Shown: piece by piece, positions 55,473 through 62,872 of the stretch
Position numbering within the stretch: position 1 is the stretch's first letter
Layout: each line of letters opens with the position of its first letter
Assembly: GCA_965216365.1 (NCBI GenBank)
Contig: CBDCFT010000070.1
Coordinates: 62,001-126,000, forward strand
DNA from: CBDCFT01 sp965216365
Lineage (GTDB): Bacteria > Pseudomonadota > Gammaproteobacteria > Arenicellales > CBDCFT01
Length of the DNA stretch: 64,000 nucleotides
Reading direction: 5' to 3'
The notes under the pieces: model-generated
What the model was told of the DNA's origin: nothing
Databases searched by the model: none
Seen by the model: the letters and a program-made list of their open reading frames with translations, nothing else
Made by a program: the position numbers and the translations under genes

Positions 55473-56255
55473 TCACCACAATGCGCCAGCATTCACCTGA
55501 ATGTCTTCCATGGTCAGGCCCGCGGCAGCATCCGAGCAGCAAAATGCGGCGAGGGCGGCGATTTCTTCCGGTTGAATGAGTCGGTTTTGCGGGTTGCTGG
55601 CACCCATTGCCGCAATTTCTTCAGCCTGAGTGCGCCCGGATTTTTTCGCCATAGTGCGTGCGCTTGCGCGCAACATTTCCGTTTCCACCCAGCCCGGGCT
55701 GATGGCAACGCAGGTGATACCGTGCGGACCGCCTTCCAAGGCAACGGCACGGGTCAATCCGATCAAACCGGTCTTAGAAGCACAATAAGCGGCATGGGTC
55801 GGCGCGGCGACACGGGCTGCGGTCGATGCGATGTTAACGATGCGTCCCCAGCCTTGTTCTTTCATATGCGGCAGACAGGCGCGAATCATGCGAAACGGGC
55901 CGCATAGATTCGTATCGATAACAGCATCCCAATCTTCGTCGGAATGACCCGAGACGGTTTGGTGAACGGAAACACCTGCGGCGTTGATCAGTATATCGGG
56001 TGCGCCCATCGAATCTCTAACCTTGTTAACGAAGCCGTCAACGGACTCGGTTGATTGCACATCGAGGGGCGCGATCAGGCACTCATCACCGATTTCCGAT
56101 TTCGCTTTCGCGGCTAATTCGGCGTCTGCACCACGCCGCGCACCGACTGCAACTCTAATACCCTTCCGGGAAAGTTCTGCAGCGATGGCCAGACCAATTC
56201 CCTGCAACCCACCGGTCACTATCGCTGTTCGATCTTTGTTCATATCAATTTTCAT
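55473..56255 (-). CDS. Short-chain dehydrogenase/reductase (SDR)
   Basis: A 260-residue classical SDR. The cofactor motif is TAIVTGGLQGIGLAIAAELS, INAAGVS follows, and the catalytic set is Ser in VNIASTAARV with YCASKTGLIG. The Arg-rich GARRGAD after strand 2 favours NADP(H). Eight bases downstream of the BBOX-like dioxygenase gene and co-directional, so it probably acts on a hydroxylated product in that pathway. Confidence 0.9.
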   Translation of the reverse strand: MKIDMNKDRTAIVTGGLQGIGLAIAAELSRKGIRVAVGARRGADAELAAKAKSEIGDECLIAPLDVQSTESVDGFVNKVRDSMGAPDILINAAGVSVHQTVSGHSDEDWDAVIDTNLCGPFRMIRACLPHMKEQGWGRIVNIASTAARVAAPTHAAYCASKTGLIGLTRAVALEGGPHGITCVAISPGWVETEMLRASARTMAKKSGRTQAEEIAAMGASNPQNRLIQPEEIAALAAFCCSDAAAGLTMEDIQVNAGALW

Positions 56256-56263
56256 GTTTGAAT

Positions 56264-57433
56264 TTAATACGTCATGCCCGAGGCTAAAATTTGATTCGCT
56301 TCATCGGTATAGCCCAGTTGGTTGGCTAACAGGCGCAGCTTCTCATGAAAACTTTCGCGCGGCACGTTGCATATCTGTAAAAAACGATTCGGGTCAGTGA
56401 ATTCGCTACGGGCGTGAAGCACGCGATGATTGTCGAACAATACCGTGTCACCAGCATTTAACTTAAAGCGCGCCTGGTTGGCGGGTTCCATCATTAAATT
56501 ACACAGGTAATGATGCGCGGCGTAGTAAGGTTCGACTAATTCTTCGGCAAGATCCAATGGCGCAGAGGCGCGGGTGTGAATACGCACGCCGCTGACTTCA
56601 CCCCGGTCATCCAGCGCGATCATGCGTTGTCGTGCGCGTTGGTCAATTTCTCCATCGTGAATCCGATGAAACGACTGTGAGTAATTGGTGAGTAGATTAA
56701 AGGCATCGGGATTTTCTTTGCGCAGTTTTTCAGCGAGATGAAACCCATCGACCAGAATCGAATCGCCACCGTCATTCGCCGGTTGAATACACGATAAGAC
56801 ATTGATACCGGGTGGTGAATAACGAAATGCTTCGTCTGTATGTGGAGGCACGGGGCGTGTCGTGTTACCCAGAACCTGTATATTACTGGCCGGCGCGAGA
56901 TCAAAGATTTTTGTATAAGCCGATTCACCCATCTCCCCGATCAGATTCGCAACCGACGTAATCGAACCCGGCGTCCCCGGCCCGTTTGTAACGATGACAA
57001 AACCAAAATCGCGCAGTTTTCGGCAAACGTCTAACCGTACTTCGTCGTTTTTACAAGCGTCGTCATAGTTCGCCAGCGGCAGCGATTCCGATATGTCGGC
57101 GTTCCATAGCACGGGTTTATGAAAGCGCGCCGCACGTGAATCTTTGTCGTAACAATGTTGACGCAGCCACGTAGAACCGTATTGCGAGATATGATTGTCC
57201 GGCAGCCACCGGATTACCAGCCGCCCGTCTATCGAGACTTCAACTGAAGCAGGCTTGATTTCCAGTGGAATTTCGCTGGGCACGATATAGCGTTTACTGG
57301 AATAACTGTCTCCGCAGTGTTCGCAATAACAGCAATCCCGCAGCCAGATAAAATGAAAAAAACTCGTGTAATTATCGGCCCAGCTTATTTCCAGGCCGTT
57401 GTCCTGCTGGTTAAAGCCGGCAATTTCCATCAC
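56264..57433 (-). CDS. Gamma-butyrobetaine-dioxygenase-like 2-oxoglutarate oxygenase
   Basis: A 389-residue Fe(II)/2-oxoglutarate enzyme. The N-terminal zinc domain (DUF971-like) has Cys at 35, 37 and 40 in RDCCYCEHCGD and a later His in LRQHCYD. The catalytic TauD-like domain has His198 and Asp200 (PPHTDEAFRY) and His340 (NHRVLHARSEF), with Arg342 for 2-oxoglutarate. This two-domain form is that of gamma-butyrobetaine hydroxylase, which makes carnitine; trimethyllysine hydroxylases look alike. In context it probably hydroxylates a betaine. Operon with the SDR at 55473. Confidence 0.88.
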   Translation of the reverse strand: MMEIAGFNQQDNGLEISWADNYTSFFHFIWLRDCCYCEHCGDSYSSKRYIVPSEIPLEIKPASVEVSIDGRLVIRWLPDNHISQYGSTWLRQHCYDKDSRAARFHKPVLWNADISESLPLANYDDACKNDEVRLDVCRKLRDFGFVIVTNGPGTPGSITSVANLIGEMGESAYTKIFDLAPASNIQVLGNTTRPVPPHTDEAFRYSPPGINVLSCIQPANDGGDSILVDGFHLAEKLRKENPDAFNLLTNYSQSFHRIHDGEIDQRARQRMIALDDRGEVSGVRIHTRASAPLDLAEELVEPYYAAHHYLCNLMMEPANQARFKLNAGDTVLFDNHRVLHARSEFTDPNRFLQICNVPRESFHEKLRLLANQLGYTDEANQILASGMTY

Positions 57434-57546
57434 GATATGTAAGCGTGTTTAAAGTTCATCGTCAGATTGCATTATAGATCGCATCGAGCCAGGATTAAGT
57501 GTAAAAAATGGACATCTGAACTTCTTTCATCATTGCAAGACCGGGG

Positions 57547-58920
57547 GTGACGTGGCAAGCTGCGCCGGCGATTTTAGACGCGGAAATTCAACAACTCGTT
57601 CACGGTATTTTTTTGAATCCCGCGCAATCGGTTTGTGCTCAACACATTTCGGGACCTGACTATATTATGTTTAAGGAATCTTTGCTCGGTGAAATACGCG
57701 ATAAATTTCACCATGTCGATAGCTGTCCTTACCAGGGGCCACGGGCTTTTTTCGAAAACGCCGGTGGCTCGCTGACTTTGAAGTCGGTGGTTGAAGTGAA
57801 TACGCATTTGTCGTCCATCCCTGATAATCAGGGTCGCGATAATCCTGCATCCCATGAGTTGGTGCGCATTATTGATAAAGCGCGCCAGGACATGATGTTG
57901 TTTCTTGGTGCGCAGGACGGTCTGGTATTCGTTGGAGAGAGTGGCACCGAATTATTGTTTCGCTTGATACGTGCCGCGGCATTGGGTGTGGAAAAAGATG
58001 GTGAAGTGTTGGGCAGTACGCTGGAACATCCGGCGACGGTGAGTGCCTGCAAACGTTGGGCGGGTATTACGGACAAAAAATATGTGTCTATTCCGCATTG
58101 CAATGATACGGCGACGGTGACAGCAGAGGATTACCGAAAATACGTTACGCCAGATACGCGTGTCGCCACCATTATTCAAACCAGTCCAGTCACCGGCATG
58201 GCGGTGGATGTCAAGGCTGTGGTCGATGTGATTCGTGCCGTGTCGCCGGATTGTTTTATTGTTGTCGACGGTATTCAACATGCGGCGCACGGTGCGCTGG
58301 ATATCGATAGTTACAACATCGATGCGTTTGCGGTTTCCGCTTATAAAGTGTTTTCCAAACACAACTATGGTGTTGCCTGGGTGTCACCACGCATGAGCAC
58401 GCTGGCCCACGATAAACTGGATGGTACGGCAGATGATTTTTGGGAGTTGGGTACGCGCGATACATCGGCGTTTGCGACGTTTTCGGAAGTGGTTAATTAT
58501 TTGGATTGGTTAGGGTCAAAGTTCACTGAATCAAATGACCGGCGCGAACGGCTGGTTGCGGCAGGCAAAGCCATGAACGAACAGGAAGAACACCTCGTTA
58601 ATGCCATGATCGATGGTGTGGAAGGGCAAAAAGGCTTGCGTGACATGCCTGAGGTGTTCGTCATCGGCGGTTTGGATAACCCGCGCCGCGAAGGGCTTGT
58701 CTCCATTGTCGTTGAGGGTGTAGCGTCAGCCGACGTTGTCGGAAAACTCAACGCAGGCGGCGTTCGCACCCACGTTAGAAAGAACGATTATTTCTCCGGC
58801 AATATTCTAACGCCACTCGGGTTGGATGCCTGTGTGCGCGTGTCCATGTGTCACTATAATTCCGTTGACGAAGTAAAACGATTTTTGCAATTAATCGAAT
58901 CGATGATTGCTGAGCGGTAA
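57547..58920 (+). CDS. Class V aminotransferase-fold PLP enzyme
   Basis: A 457-residue protein from GTG, or 417 from ATG at 57667. It has FFENAGGSLTLKSVVEVN, FVGESGTELLFRLIRAAA, the PLP aspartate in FIVVDGIQHAAHGALDID and the PLP lysine in AFAVSAYKVFSKHNYGV. This is the cysteine-desulfurase/aminotransferase class V fold, in a subgroup of unknown substrate. It might be a lyase or desulfurase. Divergent from the BBOX-like operon and convergent with the methyltransferase gene. Confidence 0.85.
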   Translation: MTWQAAPAILDAEIQQLVHGIFLNPAQSVCAQHISGPDYIMFKESLLGEIRDKFHHVDSCPYQGPRAFFENAGGSLTLKSVVEVNTHLSSIPDNQGRDNPASHELVRIIDKARQDMMLFLGAQDGLVFVGESGTELLFRLIRAAALGVEKDGEVLGSTLEHPATVSACKRWAGITDKKYVSIPHCNDTATVTAEDYRKYVTPDTRVATIIQTSPVTGMAVDVKAVVDVIRAVSPDCFIVVDGIQHAAHGALDIDSYNIDAFAVSAYKVFSKHNYGVAWVSPRMSTLAHDKLDGTADDFWELGTRDTSAFATFSEVVNYLDWLGSKFTESNDRRERLVAAGKAMNEQEEHLVNAMIDGVEGQKGLRDMPEVFVIGGLDNPRREGLVSIVVEGVASADVVGKLNAGGVRTHVRKNDYFSGNILTPLGLDACVRVSMCHYNSVDEVKRFLQLIESMIAER

Positions 58921-58964
58921 ATTTACCCAACAGGTTGGCGGCTCGTTAAAGACGGGGGAGGACT

Positions 58965-59924
58965 TCATGCGTTTTCCTCCGCCAGGTGATCACTCAACGC
59001 TTGAATGTGTGAGACGGTCAGGCCGCAACAGCCTCCTAACACCTGCACGTCGTGTTGCTTCCAGTTATGACAGTAGTCAACGAACGTCCGTTCATCGATA
59101 ACGTTGCCGAGATTCAGGTTTTTTTCGTTCTCGTTTTCGCGATAGTCTACGGAATCAGGATAAGCCATCAACGGCCCCGACCAGTGTTCTCTTAACAGTT
59201 GCAATGCGGGCAGAGTCGTCTCAGGTTTGGAATGCATAATGCCCATCACATCAGCGCCGGCGCCCACTCCGGCCGCGACAATAGGTTCGAAGGCATCGTT
59301 CAGTGGTATGGGTTCAGGATCGAAGGTGATTAATGAGCCGTCTGTGTTGCGTATAGCCGATATACCGATCCAAATCGGGAGTTCATTCGCTTTTGCAGCA
59401 CGAAATACACAGGTTGCGTAAATCGGGTCGCCCATCATCTCCGCCAATATCAAATCACAACCTGCTGCTTTGTGAATGGCCGCCATCTCCGTGCAATCGG
59501 CTTCAAATTTTTCGGGGTCACTGTAGTACGTCATTCCCCTGGCGCGCGCGCTGGGGGTGATGTGAGTAATTGAACCGGCGACGAGAATATCTTTTTGCGT
59601 CGGTACGTGCTCCCTGGCTTCGACCGCTAACTCGACTGATCGTTTATTTAATTCTATAAACTTGTCGCCAAGCCCCACGGGTTCCAGTATTTCCCTGGTT
59701 GAGGCAAATGTGTTGGCCGTTATCACGCGAGCGCCGGCTTTAATATAATCCTCGTGAATCTCGCGCAAAATTTGCGGGTGAGACTCCGTGCCTAGCGCGC
59801 ACCAGGCTTCCCGTTCCATGGATGCGCCACGTCGTTGCAGCTCGGAGCCGGTTCCAGCATCGATAACCAGCGTGTCACCGGCTTTTATCTCAGCCATTAC
59901 ATTTTGATAACGCGAAGTTGTCAT
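58965..59924 (-). CDS. Homocysteine S-methyltransferase-family protein
   Basis: A 319-residue TIM-barrel protein: LVIDAGTGSELQRRG, ANTFASTREIL, VAGSITHITPSARA and the C-terminal zinc pair Cys299-Cys300 in VLGGCCGLTV. The usual first zinc ligand (Cys in a GxNC segment) is replaced by His in MGIMHSKPE. Members use glycine betaine or S-methyl donors to methylate homocysteine. In a betaine-degrading setting it is a candidate methyl acceptor step. First gene of a run with an SDR and a hydrolase on the same strand. Confidence 0.85.
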   Translation of the reverse strand: MTTSRYQNVMAEIKAGDTLVIDAGTGSELQRRGASMEREAWCALGTESHPQILREIHEDYIKAGARVITANTFASTREILEPVGLGDKFIELNKRSVELAVEAREHVPTQKDILVAGSITHITPSARARGMTYYSDPEKFEADCTEMAAIHKAAGCDLILAEMMGDPIYATCVFRAAKANELPIWIGISAIRNTDGSLITFDPEPIPLNDAFEPIVAAGVGAGADVMGIMHSKPETTLPALQLLREHWSGPLMAYPDSVDYRENENEKNLNLGNVIDERTFVDYCHNWKQHDVQVLGGCCGLTVSHIQALSDHLAEENA

Positions 59925-59953
59925 TTTGTGAGGTTCTTAAATGTACAAAAAAT

Positions 59954-60736
59954 TTAGCTCACGGCGTATCCGCCGTCGGCCATGTACACGCCGCCGGTGC
60001 AATAGCTTGATGCATCTGAGGCGAGATACACTGCAAGGCCGGCGATATCATCGGGTGTTCCCAGCCGACCAAGCGGAATATTTTTCACAAATCGGTCAAG
60101 AATTTCGTTGTTGCTCCACAGGGCTTCGCTAAATTTGGTTTTAATCAAGCCAGGACAAATGGCGTTGACCCTAATGTTATCAGCCCCCCAGTCCTGAGCC
60201 ATTGCCTTGGTGAGGTTGATGATCGCAGCCTTACTCACGCTATAAATGCCAATGCCGGTTTCAGGAGTCAAGCCACCGATCGAGCTGATGTGAATAATCG
60301 ATCCACCGCCCCGTTGCTTAAGAATCGGGTGAGCCTTTTTACATAACTCGAACGGGCCTTTTAAGTTTACGTCGATAATCTTGTCAAAAGCGCGTTCGTC
60401 CGTATTTTGTATTGGCCCGAACACCGGGTTAGCCGCGGCGTTATTAACGACAATATCGATGCCGCTGTAGGTTTCGACAGTTTTATCGACCAGTGTATGA
60501 ATGTGTTCCGCATTTCCCATGTTTGCGGCGATGCCGGTCGCCTCCAAACCGTCGGCGTTAAACGAATTAGCTACCGCGTCCACGGCTTCCTGTTTGCGGC
60601 TACTGACAACAACTTTAGCACCAAACTCTGCCAGACCGCGTGCTATTGCTTCGCCAATGCCTTTGCTTGCACCGGTGACCAGTGCAACTTTTCCATCCAG
60701 CTCAAACATCGGTGGTATACGTTTTGAACTCGTCAT
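59954..60736 (-). CDS. Short-chain dehydrogenase/reductase (SDR)
   Basis: A 260-residue classical SDR. The cofactor loop is VALVTGASKGIGEAIARGLA, NNAAANPVFGP follows, and the catalytic residues lie in HISSIGGLTP and YSVSKAAIIN. VVVSSRKQEAV favours NADP(H). DHRS4-like and 3-oxoacyl-ACP-reductase-like members are close; the substrate is not assignable. A later ATG (MFELDGKVAL, 60709) is an alternative start. It precedes the homocysteine methyltransferase-like gene by 29 bases. Confidence 0.9.
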   Translation of the reverse strand: MTSSKRIPPMFELDGKVALVTGASKGIGEAIARGLAEFGAKVVVSSRKQEAVDAVANSFNADGLEATGIAANMGNAEHIHTLVDKTVETYSGIDIVVNNAAANPVFGPIQNTDERAFDKIIDVNLKGPFELCKKAHPILKQRGGGSIIHISSIGGLTPETGIGIYSVSKAAIINLTKAMAQDWGADNIRVNAICPGLIKTKFSEALWSNNEILDRFVKNIPLGRLGTPDDIAGLAVYLASDASSYCTGGVYMADGGYAVS

Positions 60737-60801
60737 TGTTGTATGTGGGTTTTTCGTCTCGCCAAAGTTCTGTGGTTCACAAAAAGTGTATCACCCGACA
60801 G

Positions 60802-61608
60802 TCACCGTGTGTTGCGACAAAGATTCGCGCGCAGAAAATCAACAATCGGCTCGATAAACAACGCTGGTTGTTCCATCATTCCAAGATGTTGCAGGTGCGG
60901 AATAATAATGGTTTTTGCGTTTTTAATTTCTTTGGCGATGGCTCGTGTCATTGCCGGCGTACTGCCGCTGTCGTTTTCGCAGGTGATGACCAACGTGGGT
61001 TGAGCGATGGGCGGTTGCGGGCGGATCAGTTCGACAACGCCCGTGGCTAATACGTGACGGCTTTGCGTGTAGGTGTCCGGATCGTTGCTGAGTATCCATT
61101 GTGTCACTTCGTTAATCACATCTGTTTGCGTCACAAGAAACTCAGGCGTAAACCAGCGTTCGAGGGATGTTTGCAAAGTCGCTGCCGGACCGCCATCGGC
61201 GGTTTGTGCGAGTCGCTGTTCCACCAGTTTTTGTGCTTCCGGGCTGCGTTCATGTGGCGAGTTTAGAATGATCAAGGCACTCACGCGCCCGGGACAGTCC
61301 ATGGCGAAACGGCGGTTAATCATGCCACCCATGGAGAATCCCACCAGTGCGCAGCGCTCGATGTTAAGTTCGTCGAGTAGCTCGCGAAGTTGATTCGCGA
61401 AAACGGTTAACGACAATTTCACGCATGCAGGCGTGCTTTCGCCGTGACCGCATAAGTCATAGTTGAGGACACGGTAATTTTTCGATAATATGGATTCGTA
61501 GTCACGCCAGACGTGTCGGTTAAGGCCGATGCCGTGAATGAGGGTGACAACCGGCGCGTTATCCGGGCCGCTTAATTGATACGCGGTTCCGTTACGTGAT
61601 ATAGGCAT
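60802..61608 (-). CDS. Alpha/beta hydrolase (enol-lactonase-like)
   Basis: About 268 residues from ATG 61608 (in-frame ATGs at 61626 and 61632 are alternatives). The oxyanion loop is TLIHGIGLNRHVW; YDLCGHGES follows; the nucleophile is Ser in CALVGFSMGGMINRRFAMD; the catalytic Asp and His are in ENDSGSTPA and HLQHLGMMEQP. It resembles 3-oxoadipate enol-lactonase-like hydrolases. The remnant of another gene overlaps its start. Substrate unknown; probably hydrolyses an ester or lactone in the operon's pathway. Confidence 0.88.
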   Translation of the reverse strand: MPISRNGTAYQLSGPDNAPVVTLIHGIGLNRHVWRDYESILSKNYRVLNYDLCGHGESTPACVKLSLTVFANQLRELLDELNIERCALVGFSMGGMINRRFAMDCPGRVSALIILNSPHERSPEAQKLVEQRLAQTADGGPAATLQTSLERWFTPEFLVTQTDVINEVTQWILSNDPDTYTQSRHVLATGVVELIRPQPPIAQPTLVITCENDSGSTPAMTRAIAKEIKNAKTIIIPHLQHLGMMEQPALFIEPIVDFLRANLCRNTR

Positions 61609-61702
61609 TAAAAATTTTCCCACCATAGGCATTTAACAACGGTTCGCCGACCTGCAGGCTGTCACCATAAGTATCGAATAAATCGCCGGTTTTATGAGAC
61701 AT
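61592..61702 (-). pseudogene. Remnant of an RraA-family gene (N-terminal part only)
   Basis: A 36-codon frame starting ATG at 61702, 11 bases after the ketopantoate-reductase-like stop, reads KTGDLFDTYGDSLQVGEPLL then NAYGGK. This aligns with the N-terminus of RraA-type proteins (DLCDxYxDxVxVxEPLF...GG). It stops at TAA 61592, inside the hydrolase start, so more than three quarters of the gene is missing. It may be a deletion scar or a small protein retained as a leader for the hydrolase. Confidence 0.5.
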
Positions 61703-61713
61703 GGGGTTTTTGA

Positions 61714-62646
61714 TTAAAAGTCTTCTTCCCGTGCTCTGACAACGGCACTGACCACTTCGTTATAAGGTGCCTGGGTACCTATTTCTTGTGCGATAACGGG
61801 AACCATACCGTTAATTGCATCGATTTCGGAGCGGCGTTTAGCCAAGTGATCCAGCAGCATCGATGGCCGTGCATTCGGCATTCGTTCACCGAATGCGGTG
61901 ACATAGGCTATCGGATCATCGAAAGTGATATTGATGTTTTTTGCGCGGCCGGCGGCGTAGGCTTCCAGTGCGCATTGTTGCGCGATGTTCCAGGCATCAG
62001 GATTGGCCATGAGTTCACCCAGCGTTTTATTAAATACGGTACAAGGCGCGCTGAAAGTGACATTGCAGATGAATTTTTCCCAGATCAGTTGGTTGATGTC
62101 GGCATAGGACTCGGCGTTGAAACCGGCATCGCGCCATAGCTTGACGACATTTTCAACACGACCATTATTATCATTGCCTGTTTGCATAGCGCCTATTCGA
62201 ATCAAACTCATGTCCTCATGCCGTACATGACCGGGTCCTTTCATTGCCGCGCCGAAACCTTGCGCCACGCCCAGCAAGACATTGTCAGTGGGCATGCATT
62301 GCGCGATGCGTTCGCCGGAACCCAAACCGTTTTGTATGGTCAGCACAAGTGTTTTATCGTCTAACAGTGGCGTAATTGATTTTGCCGCCGCTGCGACGCC
62401 CGACGCCTTGGTAGCGATAATCACCAGTTCACAAACGCCGATGTTTTCGATATCGGCGTTTGTCGAAACCTGAATCTTGGTTACCGTACGATTGCCGCTT
62501 GCACCCTCGATACGCAGGCCGTGGTCGTGTATTGTGGTCAAGTGTTCCTGCCATAGATCCGTAACCCACACTTCGTTGCCGGCGTCTGCCAGTAACCCGG
62601 CGTAAATCGACCCCATTGCCCCGGCGCCTATGACTGCAATTTTCAT
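61714..62646 (-). CDS. Ketopantoate-reductase-family dehydrogenase
   Basis: A 310-residue 2-dehydropantoate 2-reductase-like enzyme. The NADP loop is IAVIGAGAMGSIYAGLLADA; LVLTIQNGLGSGERIAQCMP is the family's NGLG segment; IWEKFICNVTFSAPCTVF carries the catalytic Lys. Many family members reduce other 2-oxo acids rather than ketopantoate. Its place among betaine and hydroxy-acid genes suggests a catabolic role, so panE is not assigned. Confidence 0.88.
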   Translation of the reverse strand: MKIAVIGAGAMGSIYAGLLADAGNEVWVTDLWQEHLTTIHDHGLRIEGASGNRTVTKIQVSTNADIENIGVCELVIIATKASGVAAAAKSITPLLDDKTLVLTIQNGLGSGERIAQCMPTDNVLLGVAQGFGAAMKGPGHVRHEDMSLIRIGAMQTGNDNNGRVENVVKLWRDAGFNAESYADINQLIWEKFICNVTFSAPCTVFNKTLGELMANPDAWNIAQQCALEAYAAGRAKNINITFDDPIAYVTAFGERMPNARPSMLLDHLAKRRSEIDAINGMVPVIAQEIGTQAPYNEVVSAVVRAREEDF

Positions 62647-62755
62647 TCTGAGACTTTTGCAGTAGGCTTCTGTTGTTTATGTGTAAGTAAAATCATGATT
62701 TGACCAATGATTTCGTAATTGAGTGACTTTATACTAATTCATATCTGAATTATTT

Positions 62756-62840
62756 GTCATTTCGAGCAACGCGAGAAATCTTTTCCAGCATAGAAGACTG
62801 CTCAACAACAAATAAGATTTCTCCCTTCGGTCGAAATGAC
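62756..62840. repeat. Intergenic inverted-repeat element
   Basis: Left arm GTCATTTCGAGC to GAGAAATCTT (62756-62782) and right arm AAGATTTCTC to GGTCGAAATGAC (62814-62840) pair almost fully around a 31-base centre. Such GTCATTTCGA...GAAATCT elements are widespread scattered repeats in bacteria. No other copy is seen in this window. Confidence 0.6.
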
Positions 62841-62872
62841 AAGATGGGTGTAAATCCGGTATTCAAACTCCC

